64,000 bases of DNA. Source: CAIWHR01 sp963726765. GTDB lineage: Bacteria > Pseudomonadota > Gammaproteobacteria > Burkholderiales > Casimicrobiaceae. The stretch is taken from positions 1 through 64,000 of the forward strand of contig CAVSDH010000015.1 in assembly GCA_963726765.1 (NCBI GenBank), written 5' to 3'. The notes beneath the pieces are model-generated. The model worked only from the letters and a program-made list of their open reading frames with translations. It was not told where the DNA came from and did not search any database. Every line of letters starts with the position of its first letter. Position 1 is the stretch's first letter. Both the position numbers and the translations under genes were made by a program. This document shows positions 26,105-36,402 of this stretch, one piece after another.

Positions 26105-26762
26105 ATGCGTCGGTCTCCGATGGTTACCGCAAGTTTCGATGCGCGTCGGCGCGCGCTCGCGCGGCTCTGCTGCGCGGTCGCCTGCGCCGCGGCCGTGCCG
26201 CTGTGCGCCCAGACGCCGCTCCGTCCTACGCCGCCGCAAACCGAAGGGCCGTTCTATCCGACATCCATCCCGGCCGACCACGATGCCGACCTTACGCAGG
26301 TCGCGGGAAATGCGACGCCGGCGCAGGGCACGCGCCTCTATTTCACCGGGCGAATATTCGCACGCGACGGCAAGCCGCAGCCGGGCGCCGACGTGGAACT
26401 GTGGCAATGCGACGTGTACGGCCGCTACCACCACGCGGGGGACGAGGGATCGCCGCGCGACAATGGATTCCAGGGCTACGGCGCCACGACAACGGACGCC
26501 GAGGGACGCTTTGCGTTCAAGACGATCCGCCCCGTCGCGTATTCGGGGCGGGTACCGCACCTGCATCTCAAAGTGCGCGCGGCGCGCGGGACGGCGCTCA
26601 CCACTCAGGTCTACATCGCGGGCGATGCCACCGACCGGGATCCGGTGCTCGCGTGGTCGCCGAAGGGGACGCGGGAACAACTCACGATGGTTGTCGCACA
26701 GAGCACCGGGACGCGAAAGCGGCGCCCTGGCCGGCACGTTCGACATCGTCCTGCCCCAGTGA
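26105..26762 (+). CDS. Secreted intradiol ring-cleavage dioxygenase; frameshift near C-terminus
   Basis: Protocatechuate/catechol-dioxygenase family. Signal peptide (ending VPLCAQ), then the family motif TEGPFYP. The four Fe(III) ligands appear as Tyr in YGRYHH, Tyr in RPVAYSGR and the two His in VPHLHLKV. The frame breaks near 26708 (one extra base) and continues with GALAGTFDIVLPQ to TGA at 26762; the repaired protein is about 218 aa. A strong AAGGAG precedes ATG 26105. Intradiol dioxygenases that are exported and about this size are known; the substrate is unknown, probably a catechol or polyphenol. Divergent from soxY. Confidence 0.82.
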
Positions 26763-26776
26763 CTGGCGAACCGGCC

Positions 26777-27049
26777 TCAGTGAATCGTCGCGGAGGACAG
26801 AAAGCGCAGCTGGGCACCTGACCGCAGGCGATATTCGCCTTCGCCGAGATGCACTGCGCCGTCGACGTCCCCGCAGGTGAGCGCGACCTCGGTTTCCCCG
26901 TTGCGCGCCTCGAGGACGATGTCGTCCGCGACCGTGTCCTGGTCCGGAATGCGCAGATACTCGGTCTCGAACATGATGCCGTCGATCAGCACGTAGTCGG
27001 CGCCGTGCATGGACGCGCCGAAGGTCGTCGAATCGCCGCTCGTCGTCAT
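26777..27049 (-). CDS. Hypothetical protein, 90 aa
   Basis: Small acidic protein beginning MTTSGDSTTFGASMHGADYV; its sequence is beta-strand-like (DDIVLEARNGETEVALTCGD, RLRSGAQLRFLSS). No signal peptide or membrane segment and no family recognised. ATG 27049 with GGAG 8 nt upstream is preferred over a longer frame starting at 27151. It lies 116 bp after speE on the same strand and converges with the dioxygenase gene. Confidence 0.65.
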   Translation of the reverse strand: MTTSGDSTTFGASMHGADYVLIDGIMFETEYLRIPDQDTVADDIVLEARNGETEVALTCGDVDGAVHLGEGEYRLRSGAQLRFLSSATIH

Positions 27050-27165
27050 GGGGTCTCCGTTTCGCGGGCCGCCGCAACGGACGCCCCGCACACCCCGGAC
27101 TTGGGGGCGCCCCGCGCCGCGTTCAAGGGCCGCCCGCGACGGTGTCGCCACCGGCCCGGGCGCCG

Positions 27166-28062
27166 CTAGCCGACGAGCGCGCGGACGAAATTGGGCAGCG
27201 CGAGCGCGGCGCGATGCATGTCCCCGTTGTAGTACCGGAGATCCGGAATGCCCCGCTGTGCGATGCGCCGGTCGATCTCGCGCGCGGACAGGCTTTTCGG
27301 ATCAAGCGTCTGCGACACGCAGGCCATCATCCACAGGCCGCCGTAGAGCGGAACCGACGTGAGGTACGGCGTGACCAGCGGAAAGGCGGAGCGCAGATTC
27401 GCAAGGCACGATCGGATGCGCTCCTCGTGCGCGACCGGGCTCGCGACGTGCAGCGTCATCGCCCCGACCGGCTTCAGGCGCACCGCGCAGGCGCGATAGA
27501 AATCCGGCGTATAGAGTGATTCCGAAGGACCTCCCGGGTCGGTGAGATCGAGAACGATGAGGTCGTACTGGTCTTCGGTTTCGTAGACGTAGTCGAAGCC
27601 ATCGACGATCTTGAGCGTCAGCCGGCTGTCGTCGAACGCGCCCTTGTGCACCGTCTGCAGGTACTTGCGCGCGATGTCGACGACGGCGAGATCGACCTCA
27701 CACAGCACGACCGACCGGATCGACGGATGCTTCAGGATCTCCTCCGCCGATCCGCCGTCACCGCCGCCGACGATCAGCGCGCGCTCCGGGCTCGGGTGCG
27801 TGAGCGCCGCCATGTGGACGAGGTTCTCGTGATAGAAGAACTCGTCCATCTCGGACGTCATGAAATGGCCGTCGAGGCGGAAGAGCTTGCCGAAGTGCGC
27901 GGTGTCGTGCACCTCCACGGCCTGATGCGGGGACCGGAATTTCTCGTACAGCCGTGTCGACCGGATGAAGTATCCCCAGGATTCGGTCAGGTATTCCGTC
28001 ATCACGCCGGGCGCGATGTCGCCGGTCGTTTCGGCCGGGGGATTTCCTTTCTCGTCAGGCAT
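27166..28062 (-). CDS. speE: Spermidine synthase-like aminopropyltransferase
   Basis: Transfers an aminopropyl group from decarboxylated SAM to putrescine. 298 aa with the nucleotide-binding VGGGDGGSAEEILKHPSI, the catalytic-Asp region LIVLDLTDPGGPSESLYT and ACVSQ near the end. The start ATG overlaps the speD stop by 8 nt (ATGCCTGA), so both enzymes are coupled. Confidence 0.93.
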   Translation of the reverse strand: MPDEKGNPPAETTGDIAPGVMTEYLTESWGYFIRSTRLYEKFRSPHQAVEVHDTAHFGKLFRLDGHFMTSEMDEFFYHENLVHMAALTHPSPERALIVGGGDGGSAEEILKHPSIRSVVLCEVDLAVVDIARKYLQTVHKGAFDDSRLTLKIVDGFDYVYETEDQYDLIVLDLTDPGGPSESLYTPDFYRACAVRLKPVGAMTLHVASPVAHEERIRSCLANLRSAFPLVTPYLTSVPLYGGLWMMACVSQTLDPKSLSAREIDRRIAQRGIPDLRYYNGDMHRAALALPNFVRALVG

Positions 28063-28420
28063 CGGTTCCGCCGCGATGGATCGAATGGAATCGCGTGCGC
28101 CGCGGCTTCAGCTCGGATTCGAGCGCGCGGAAGAGTTTTTCAGCCTTTGCGGAATTGTCCGTGGCGAGATTGCACACGTAGACGTCGACGGTGACGAATC
28201 CGTGCTCGGGCCACGTGTGAATCGCAAGATGCGACTCCGCGAGCAGCACGGTCCCGGTGACGCCCTGGGGCGAGAACTGATGAAATGAATCGCCGACGAC
28301 GGTGAGTCCCGACAGGGCGACGGCATCGAGGCAGAGTGTGCGCAGCGTATCGGCGCGCGTCATTGCAGGCGTGTCGGCAGGGCACTCGTACCACTCGCCC
28401 AAAAGATGGATTCCGTCCAT
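28055..28420 (-). CDS. speD: S-adenosylmethionine decarboxylase proenzyme
   Basis: Pyruvoyl enzyme that supplies the aminopropyl donor for spermidine. 121 aa (prokaryotic class 1B). The self-cleavage site is AESHLAIHTWPEH; Ser63 becomes the pyruvoyl group. ATG 28420 with AGGGGA 8 nt upstream is chosen over a GTG at 28450. Divergent from the transketolase gene. Confidence 0.94.
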   Translation of the reverse strand: MDGIHLLGEWYECPADTPAMTRADTLRTLCLDAVALSGLTVVGDSFHQFSPQGVTGTVLLAESHLAIHTWPEHGFVTVDVYVCNLATDNSAKAEKLFRALESELKPRRTRFHSIHRGGTDA

Positions 28421-28522
28421 CAGCCGTCCCCTGTCAAGAAAAAGCCCCACCCCAGTTCTTCACTGGCGAAAGGGCATCCGCGCCATCCCGAAAATCGTCG
28501 ACCCACAATGGGATTGCAATTA

Positions 28523-28553
28523 TTGCACAGACAGGCGCGTGGCGCGATAGAAT
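28523..28553 (+). promoter_or_regulatory. Candidate promoter of the tkt-gap-pgk cluster
   Basis: TTGCAC and TAGAAT are separated by 19 nt, about 70 nt before the transketolase start, in the 203-bp gap shared with divergent speD. The spacer is longer than ideal. Confidence 0.4.
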
Positions 28554-28623
28554 TTCAGGTTTTCGCGCGGGTTCTCGTCACTCGCGCCCGCCGGAACCCC
28601 TCCCAGTGTCCTCGACCGCAAAC

Positions 28624-30667
28624 ATGACCGCCGCCGCGTCTGCCGCCGCCACCGACAACGAGCTCGCCAACGCGCTGCGCGCACTCGCGATGGACGCGGT
28701 CGAAGCGGCAAGATCGGGACACCCCGGAATGCCGATGGGCATGGCGGAAATCGCGCTCGCCCTGTGGCGGACGCATCTCCGCCATCACCCGGCACATCCG
28801 GCGTGGCCCGATCGCGATCGCTTCGTGCTTTCGAACGGCCATGGATCCATGCTGCTCTACGGCCTGCTGCACCTCACCGGCTACGATCTGCCGATCGACG
28901 AGATCAGGCGCTTTCGCCAGCTCCACTCGAAGACGCCCGGGCACCCTGAGCGCGGCGTCACGCCGGGCGTCGAGACCACCACGGGCCCGCTGGGACAGGG
29001 TCTCGCCAACGCGGTCGGGATGGCGCTCGCAGAACGGCTTCTGGCGAGCGAATTCAATCGCGCGGGCCACGACATCGTCGATCACCACACATTCGCATTC
29101 GTTGGCGACGGCTGCCTGATGGAGGGAATCTCCCATGAGGCCTCTTCGCTTGCCGGCACGTGGGGTCTCGGCAAGCTCATCGTGCTCTACGACGACAACG
29201 GGATCTCGATCGACGGCGAGACCAAGGACTGGTTCACCGACGACACGCCACGACGTTTCGAGTCCTATGGCTGGCGGGTTCATCCGGGAATCGACGGCCA
29301 TGATGTCGCCGCCGTCGACGCGGCAATCGTTGCGGCCAGGGCCGATGGCGCGCGGCATCGCCGACCGCAGCTCCTCTGCTGCCGCACGATCATCGGCAAG
29401 GGCGCCCCGAACAAGTCCGGAACGGCCGACGTGCACGGCGCGGCACTTGGCGAGAAGGAAGTTGCCGCGGCGCGCGCGGCGCTGGGCTGGGCACATCCGC
29501 CGTTTGTCATTCCGGAGGCGGTATCCGCGGGTTGGAACGCCCGCGCGCGCGGCGCCGCAATCGAGCAGGCCTGGTCCGAACGCTTCGCCGCCTACCGTTC
29601 GGCGCACCCGGAACTCGCCGCCGAATTCAGTCGAAGAATGGGAGGCGACCTGCCCGTGCGCTGGACCGAGACCGCGAGCGCGGTGGTCGACGCAGCCGCC
29701 GCGAAGGCCGAGAACGTGGCGACGCGCAAGGCTTCGCAGCAGGCGCTCGAGGCGCTCGCGCCCTGCTTGCCCGAGCTCGTCGGCGGCTCGGCGGACCTCA
29801 CGGGCTCGGTGTTCACCAATTGGTCCGGCAGCCGGCCCGATCGGTCGGGAGAAGTCCGGCAACTACGTCCATTTCGGCGTGCGCGAATTCGCGATGAGCG
29901 CCATCGCCAACGGTCTCGCCCTGCACGGCGGCATCGTTCCGTATGTCGGAACGTTTCTCACGTTCTCCGACTACGCGCGCAATGCCGTGCGCATGGCGGC
30001 GCTGATGAAGCTGCGCTCGATATTCGTCTATACGCACGATTCGATAGGGCTGGGCGAGGACGGCCCCACGCATCAGGCGATCGAACACACGGCGAGCCTT
30101 CGGCTCATTCCCGGCCTCGACGTCTGGCGGCCGTGCGACACCACGGAGACTGCCGCTGCCTGGGTGTCCGCGATCCAACGCCAACATGGCCCGACGGCGC
30201 TCATCCTCACGCGGCAGAACGTACCGTTCCAGCCGCGCGACGCGGCACAGTGTGCGGACATCCGACGCGGCGGCTACGTGCTGGCCGACTGGGGGCCGGT
30301 CGCAGCGCGACGCGTCGTCATCATCGCAACGGGGTCCGAGGTCGCGCTCGCGACGGCGGCACGCGTCGCCCTGGCGAACGAGGGCATCGACGCGCGCGTC
30401 GTGTCGCTGCCCTGCGCCAGTATTTTCGAGCGTCAGGACGCGAGCTACCGGGCCAGCGTGCTGCCGCGGGACATTCCACGCATCGCCGTCGAGGCCGGCG
30501 CGACTGCCGGCTGGCACGCCTATGTCGGCGCGGCGGACGATCCCCGGGCCGCGGTTGTCGGCATCGATACGTTCGGCGAATCAGCGCCCGCAGGTGTTCT
30601 CTTCAAGCATTTCGGGTTTACCGTCGACGCTGTCGTCGCGGCAGCCAGGCGCGTGATCGGAACGTGA
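28624..30667 (+). CDS. tkt: Transketolase; one frameshift
   Basis: Thiamine-diphosphate enzyme of the pentose phosphate/Calvin pathways. The N-terminal part has ARSGHPGMPMGMA, TTGPLGQGLANAVGMA and the ThDP motif FVGDGCLMEGISHEA...YDDN. The frame breaks near 29849; dropping one G gives SEKSGNYVHFGVREFAMSAIANGLALHGG, and the second half (GEDGPTHQAIEH, NVPFQPR) runs to 30667. Repaired length about 680 aa, typical. It heads the triose-phosphate gene cluster. Confidence 0.9.
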
Positions 30668-30682
30668 CGGGACGACGATTCC

Positions 30683-31280
30683 ATGAATGACCCGACCGTC
30701 CGCCGAGCCACGCCCGACGACGCGCTCGCCATCGCGCGGGTCCGCGTCGACTCGTGGCGCACGACCTACAAAGGCATGATTCCCGACGCCTACCTTGCCG
30801 CCATGAACGTAGACGACAGCGCCGCGCTCTGGTCGCGCGTGCTGTCCGCGGCGTCGACCAGGACATGTGTATTCGTAGCCGGGACACCCGCGGAGCATCG
30901 TCGGCTTCGCCGCCGGCAACCGGCTCGCGGAGCCCAAGCACGGCCTCGACGCCGAGCTCACCGCGATCTACATCCGCCGCGACCGCCAGCGCGCAGGCAC
31001 GGGACGCCGCCTCGTGACAGCGATCGTGGACGCGATGCGCGGGCAAGGCGCGACGGGCATCTTGACGTGGGTCATCGCTGCCAATCGGGTGGCGCGCGCA
31101 TTCTACGAGGGTCTCGGCGCGGAACTGCTGGTCGAGCAGCCCTTCCAATGGGATGGAATGGATCTGGTCGAGGCAGGCTATGGCTGGCGCGACCTCGACG
31201 CACTGGCCGCCGCGGCTGCCGGGCGCAGTAGACAAACGAAGCATCTCGCTGCTGAAGCGTATTCGGGAGAAGGCAAATGA
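30683..31280 (+). CDS. GNAT-family N-acetyltransferase; one frameshift
   Basis: Starts MNDPTVRRATPDDALAIARVRVDSWRTTYKG, a RimI/PhnO-type N-terminus. One extra base near 30897 breaks the frame; the second part carries the acetyl-CoA loop RAGTGRRLVTAI and the C-terminal ANRVARAFYEGLGAELL. Repaired protein about 198 aa. It sits 15 bp after tkt and its TGA overlaps the gap start (ATGA). The acceptor is unknown; position in the operon might suggest acetylation of a metabolic target, but nothing in the sequence shows it. Confidence 0.8.
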
Positions 31281-32302
31281 CCATCAAAGTCGCCATCAAT
31301 GGCTATGGCCGCATCGGCCGCAACGTCCTCCGCGCGCATTACGAAGGCGCCGTCGACGGCAAGCCGAAGCACGCCATCCAATTCGTCGCGATCAACGATC
31401 TCGGCCCGGTCGAGACCAACGCGCATCTCACCCGGTACGACACCGCGCACGGCAGGTTTCCCGGCACGGTCGCGGTCGATGGCGACTCGCTGGTCGTCAA
31501 CGGCGATCGCATCAAGGTGTTCGCGCAACGCGATCCCGCACAGCTTCCGTGGGCATCGCTCGGCGTCGACGTCGTGCTCGAATGCACGGGCTATTTCACG
31601 ACCAAGGAAAAGGCGTCGGCGCACCTCAAGGGCGGCGCCGGGAAAGTGATCATATCGGCGCCGGGCGGCAAGGACGTCGACGCGACCATCGTCTACGGCG
31701 TCAACCACGGGGCGCTCAAGGCCGCGCACACGGTGATCTCCAATGCGTCGTGCACGACCAACTGCCTTGCGCCGCTGGTCGCTCCCCTGCACGCCAGGGT
31801 CGGCCTCGTCAACGGCCTGATGACGACGATCCACGCCTACACCAACGACCAGGTGCTGACCGACGTGCTGCACGAGGACCTGCGGCGCGCACGGGCCGCC
31901 GCGCAGAACATGATCCCGACGAAGACCGGCGCCGCCGCCGCGGTCGGCCTCGTCCTGCCCGAGCTCAACGGGAGGCTCGACGGCTTCGCGATCCGCGTCC
32001 CGACGATCAACGTCTCGCTCGTCGACCTCACGTTCATCGCGGCGCGCGACACGACCGTCGAAGAGATCAACGCCATCATGAAGGCGGCATCCGAGTCCGG
32101 CCCGCTCGCCGGAATTCTCGGCTACAGCACGCTGCCGCTGGTGTCGTCGGACTTCAATCACGATCCGCGCTCGTCGATCTTCGAAGCGCCGCTGACCAAG
32201 GTGTCCGGACGGCTCGTCAAGGTCTCGGCGTGGTATGACAATGAGTGGGGATTCAGCAACCGTATGCTGGACACAACGGTCGCCCTCATGAACGCCAAAT
32301 GA
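31277..32302 (+). CDS. gap: Glyceraldehyde-3-phosphate dehydrogenase, type I
   Basis: Interconverts glyceraldehyde-3-phosphate and 1,3-bisphosphoglycerate. 341 aa; NAD fold NGYGRIGRN at 8-16, catalytic Cys159 in SNASCTTNCLAP, and C-terminal WYDNEWGFSNRM. The start overlaps the GNAT stop and the stop overlaps the DUF6356 start, both as ATGA, so three genes are translationally coupled. Confidence 0.97.
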   Translation: MTIKVAINGYGRIGRNVLRAHYEGAVDGKPKHAIQFVAINDLGPVETNAHLTRYDTAHGRFPGTVAVDGDSLVVNGDRIKVFAQRDPAQLPWASLGVDVVLECTGYFTTKEKASAHLKGGAGKVIISAPGGKDVDATIVYGVNHGALKAAHTVISNASCTTNCLAPLVAPLHARVGLVNGLMTTIHAYTNDQVLTDVLHEDLRRARAAAQNMIPTKTGAAAAVGLVLPELNGRLDGFAIRVPTINVSLVDLTFIAARDTTVEEINAIMKAASESGPLAGILGYSTLPLVSSDFNHDPRSSIFEAPLTKVSGRLVKVSAWYDNEWGFSNRMLDTTVALMNAK

Positions 32303-32556
32303 CCAATCCGTTCACCGCTCACCCCGCTTCCGTCGGCGAAACCTATGGCCAGCACCTCCGGTTCGCCCTGCGCTTCGGCTCGCGCATGCTGCTGGGCGGC
32401 ACCGCGGCGATCGTCCACGCGCTCTTTCCTTTCCTTTTCGTGACGACGGCCAGCCGCATCAACGATGCGCTGGTCGCGATGCGCGCCGCTTCGCGCGGGC
32501 GGACGGCGCGGGTCGTCGATGCCGCCACGATGCTGCCGCTCGATTACGAGATCTGA
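32299..32556 (+). CDS. DUF6356 family protein
   Basis: 85-aa protein with the family N-terminus NPFTAHPASVGETYGQHL, one hydrophobic segment (MLLGGTAAIVHALFPFLFV) and a basic tail. The ATG overlaps the gap stop codon and pgk follows after 5 bp. Probably membrane-associated; function unknown. Confidence 0.85.
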   Translation: MTNPFTAHPASVGETYGQHLRFALRFGSRMLLGGTAAIVHALFPFLFVTTASRINDALVAMRAASRGRTARVVDAATMLPLDYEI

Positions 32557-32561
32557 CGGCG

Positions 32562-33743
32562 ATGGCCTTTCTCCGCCTCCAGGATGTCGACGTGCGTGGG
32601 AAGCGCGTCTTCATCCGCGCCGATTTCAACGTTCCGCAGGACGACCACGGAGCCATCACCGACGACACGCGGATCCGCGCGGCGCTGCCGGGCATCCGCG
32701 ACTGCATCGCGCGCGGAGCGGCCGTCATGGTGACCTCGCATCTCGGCCGCCCCACCGAGGGGACATGGAACGCTGCAGACTCGCTGGCGCCGATCGGCGA
32801 GCGACTCTCCGAGCTGCTTGGGATGCCGACGCCGCTCGTGCGAGACTGGGTAGACGGCGGGGCGTGGCACGTCGCACTCGCGCCCGGGCAGATTGCGCTG
32901 CTCGAGAACTGCCGCTTCAACCCCGGCGAGAAGAAGGACGACGACGCGCTGGCGCGGAAGATGGCGCGCCTCTGCGACGTCTACGTGAACGACGCGTTCG
33001 GGACGGCGCATCGCGCCGAAGCGACTACGCACGGCATCGCGCGGCACGCGCCGCTCGCCTGTGCCGGCCCGCTGATGGCGGCGGAGCTCGATGCGCTCGG
33101 CAAGGCGCTCGCGAATCCGGTGCGGCCGCTGGTGGCGATCGTCGCCGGCTCAAAAGTGTCGACGAAGCTCACGGTGCTGAAATCGCTGGCGGCGAAAGTG
33201 GACGTTCTTCTGGTCGGCGGCGGCATCGCCAACACGTTCATCCTCGCCGCGCACGGCCGTGTCGGCAAGTCGCTCGTCGAGGCGGACCTCGTACCCGAGG
33301 CACAGGCGATCCTCGACGAGTTTCCCGGGAAAGTTCCGATTCCGGTCGACGCGGTCTGCGCGAAGTCCATCTCCGGCGCCGCCGAGGCGACACTCAAGGC
33401 AATCGAGAACATCGAGGCCGACGACATGATCCTCGACCTCGGGCCGTCGTCCGTGGCCGCGCTCAAGCTCATCGTCGCCAGGGCCGGCACGATCGTCTGG
33501 AACGGCCCGGTCGGCGTGTTCGAGATCGACGCGTTCGCCAATGGCACCCGCGCGCTTGCCGAGGCCATTGCGGGCTCGGCCGCGTTCTCGATCGCTGGCG
33601 GCGGCGACACGATCGCTGCAATCAACAAGTTCGGGATTGCAGACAGGATTTCGTACATATCGACGGCCGGCGGCGCGTTTCTGGAATTTCTCGAAGGGAA
33701 GACGCTTCCCGCCGTCGCGATGCTCGAACAGCGGGCCCGCTGA
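32562..33743 (+). CDS. pgk: Phosphoglycerate kinase
   Basis: Glycolytic/Calvin kinase, 393 aa. The signature RVFIRADFNVPQDD is at the N-terminus, VMVTSHLGRP follows, and the C-terminal ATP site is VFEIDAFANGTRALAEAIA...AGGGDTIAAINKFG. Intact and directly after the DUF6356 gene. Confidence 0.97.
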   Translation: MAFLRLQDVDVRGKRVFIRADFNVPQDDHGAITDDTRIRAALPGIRDCIARGAAVMVTSHLGRPTEGTWNAADSLAPIGERLSELLGMPTPLVRDWVDGGAWHVALAPGQIALLENCRFNPGEKKDDDALARKMARLCDVYVNDAFGTAHRAEATTHGIARHAPLACAGPLMAAELDALGKALANPVRPLVAIVAGSKVSTKLTVLKSLAAKVDVLLVGGGIANTFILAAHGRVGKSLVEADLVPEAQAILDEFPGKVPIPVDAVCAKSISGAAEATLKAIENIEADDMILDLGPSSVAALKLIVARAGTIVWNGPVGVFEIDAFANGTRALAEAIAGSAAFSIAGGGDTIAAINKFGIADRISYISTAGGAFLEFLEGKTLPAVAMLEQRAR

Positions 33744-33792
33744 CCGAGACCGACACTGCGTCGCCCTCACCGCGAACCTCCCCGGAGAACCC

Positions 33793-35070
33793 ATGTTCCT
33801 GTTCCGCGCCCTGCTCGTCGCCGCCTGCCTCTCCACGCTGCTGCTCGGCGGTTGCGGTAAATCCTCGAACGACAACGCCAACGTGCGCGCCCTCAACCTC
33901 ATTTCCGGCGCGACCGACGTGAAAATCACTGCAGGCAGCACGACGATTCTCACCGGCGCATCCTTCGAGGCTCTCAGCGGCTTCACCGGCGTGGGTTCCG
34001 GCAATCAGGAGTTCAAGGTCACCCTCGGCGCCAGCCCTGGAACCCTTGTCGACACCGTTTACTCGCTGGGAAGCGCCACCGATCTCACCTATGTCACGTC
34101 CGGCACGACAGGCGCCGCGGTCGGGGTGCTGATTGCGGACGCATACGGCTCGCCCGGGTCGAACGTCGCTTTTCGCGTGCTCAACTTGTCGGCGGTGGTT
34201 CCCAGCATGGACGTGTACCTGACCCAACCCGGTGCCGACCTCGCCGCGGCGACTCCGGTCGTCACCGCTGCGGTCTACGGCAGCGCCACCACCTTCATCA
34301 ACACGCCCGGCGGCAACCTGGAGCTCAGGGTGACGGCGACCGGGACGAAGGACGTGATCTATGACGCACCGGTTGCGCTTTCGCCGGGGACGGGGCAGAC
34401 GCTGGTCCCCTACGGCAGGGGCAGCAGCAAGCTCGTCAACGCGGTGCTGCTCGCTTCGAATACATCCGGAGGAGTCCTGAACAGTCAGCTGGCGCAAATC
34501 AAGGTCGCCAACGGAACCGCGGTCGCGTCGCCGCTCAATGTGCTGGTGGACGGCGTCCCGGCGATATCGAACGTCGCGCCCGCCGCGGTCGCACCGTACC
34601 AGATCGTTGCGGCGGGGACCCGGCAGATCACGGTCGAATCATCGGCCACGCCCGGGGCGACGCTCCTTTCGATAGCGCCCAACCTGGTGCCCGCCACCGA
34701 CACGTCGATCGCACTTTCCGGCGCCGCCGGCTCCCTTGCCGCTCTCGTACTCACCGACTCGAATCCGGTCGTCGCACCAGGCCGCGCGCAGCTGCGCGTC
34801 GTCAACGTGTCGCCCCAGTTCGCCGCTGTCGACGTCTATGCAAACTTCGGGAAACTGGTGACAGGGCTTGGCGCCAATTCGGCGTCGACCTATTCGCTGG
34901 TCGATGCGGCGAGCGTGGGCACGACCTACCAGATCGACTTCAACGCCGCCGGCACGACCAGCGTCGCGCTGAGCGTGCCCGGGTTGGTGCTTACGAGCGG
35001 CCACGTCTATACCGTGTATCTTCTCGGGTCGGGCGCCACGCTCGCGGGCACGCTCACCCAGGACCGCTGA
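33793..35070 (+). CDS. DUF4397-type lipoprotein (copy 1, intact)
   Basis: 425-aa exported protein. The signal peptide ends in a clear lipobox LLLGGC, so it should be lipid-anchored. The rest is low-complexity beta-rich sequence in two DUF4397-like units (VRALNLISGATDVKITAG..., FRVLNLSAVVPSMDVYLTQPG..., LRVVNVSPQFAAVDVYANFG). The leader CCGGAGAAC(C)C before the ATG is shared with copy 2. DUF4397 proteins are surface-associated with no known catalysis. Its place between pgk and pyk is unusual for the family. Confidence 0.85.
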   Translation: MFLFRALLVAACLSTLLLGGCGKSSNDNANVRALNLISGATDVKITAGSTTILTGASFEALSGFTGVGSGNQEFKVTLGASPGTLVDTVYSLGSATDLTYVTSGTTGAAVGVLIADAYGSPGSNVAFRVLNLSAVVPSMDVYLTQPGADLAAATPVVTAAVYGSATTFINTPGGNLELRVTATGTKDVIYDAPVALSPGTGQTLVPYGRGSSKLVNAVLLASNTSGGVLNSQLAQIKVANGTAVASPLNVLVDGVPAISNVAPAAVAPYQIVAAGTRQITVESSATPGATLLSIAPNLVPATDTSIALSGAAGSLAALVLTDSNPVVAPGRAQLRVVNVSPQFAAVDVYANFGKLVTGLGANSASTYSLVDAASVGTTYQIDFNAAGTTSVALSVPGLVLTSGHVYTVYLLGSGATLAGTLTQDR

Positions 35071-35104
35071 AAGATCCGCCGTTCGCGTTTTTCCGGAGAA
35101 CTCC

Positions 35105-36402
35105 ATGCGTTTGACTCGCGCCTTCGTCGCCCTCGTCTGCCTCGCCGCGTCCGCGCTAGCGGGCTGCGGGCTCAATCCCAGCGGCAACGGAACGGGGACC
35201 ACGCTGCGCGTGGCGAATCTCATTCCCGGAGCGACGGCGGTCACCGTTACCGCAGGCGGTACCACGTTCATGAACGCCGCGCCCTTCGAGTCCGTCACGG
35301 CTTACCAGGACATCCCGGCGAACTCCTACGTATTCAACGTGAGCATTGCGGGTGCGACCACGCCGGCCTATACCGCGAGCAACACGCTGCTCAATGTCTC
35401 CGCGTACACCTTTCTGACGTACGGGGCCACGACGACCGTCGGCGGACTGCTCCTGAGCGACACCGTGCTGACGAACATCCCGGCCGGCAATTTCGCGTTG
35501 CGCCTCGCAAACGCTTCGTCCACCGCAGGCGCCATCGACGCCTACCTCACGGCACCGGGCGCGGACCTGAGCACCGTGTCGCCGTTCGTGACGGGCACGT
35601 CTACCAGACCGACAGCACATTCGTGAACGTTCCAGCTCGGGACCTATCAGCTGCGGCTTACGCGCACCGGAACGAAGGAAGTGATCTTCGATGCTCCGGT
35701 TCCCTCCTTCGCGGACGGCTCGGGACAGACAATCGTCGCCTACAGCCGCGGCAGCGCCCGGCTCGTCAACGTCCTCCTGCTCACGAGTGGCGGAGCCGCG
35801 ACGATCATCAACAATCGGTTCGCGCAGCTGAAGGCCGTGAATGCCACGTCCGTCGCCTCGCCGCTCAACCTTTTCGTCGACGGCGGCCTCACGCTGGCGA
35901 ACATTCCATTTGCCGGCGTCTCGAACTACCAGGGAGTCTCCGCGGGCAAGCGCGCGATCACCGTCGAGGCGGCGGCGACGCCCGGCGCGACGTTGCTGAC
36001 CACTTCGCCGACGCTGACGGCAGCGACCGACAGTTCGATCGCGCTGTACGGCGACGCCGGCGCCATGGGCGCGCTGGTGCTCACCGACGCCAACGTGTCG
36101 ACGGTCAGCTCGCACGGCACAGGTCCGCTTCGTCAACGTTTCGCCGGACGTGGGAACGATCGACGTCTACGCCAACCAGGTGCTGGCCACCTCCGGCGTG
36201 GCGCAGTTCGCCGCATCGGGATACACGCTGCTCGATGCGGCGATCGCCGGCACCTCGTACCAGTTCGACTTCGACGTTGCGGGAACGGCAACGACCGTCC
36301 TTACACTGCCGGCGGTCACGCTGACCGCGGCCGGCATTTACACGATCTACGTCGTCGGTCCGCGCGACCGCGCTCCAGGGCATCGTCGTACAGGACTTCT
36401 GA
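35105..36402 (+). CDS. DUF4397-type lipoprotein (copy 2); four frameshifts
   Basis: Tandem paralogue of the preceding gene: lipobox ALAGC, then VANLIPGATAVTVTAGG, IDAYLTAPGADLS, AVNATSVASPLNLFVDG and VRFVNVSPDVGTIDVYANQ. The frame changes near 35600 (one base missing), 35636, 36118 and 36365 (one base extra each). Read through, it ends TALQGIVVQDF at 36402, matching the end of copy 1 in style, about 432 aa. It is either a decaying duplicate or, given the same insertion pattern elsewhere, a sequencing problem. Four shifts in one gene is the highest count in the window. Confidence 0.75.
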
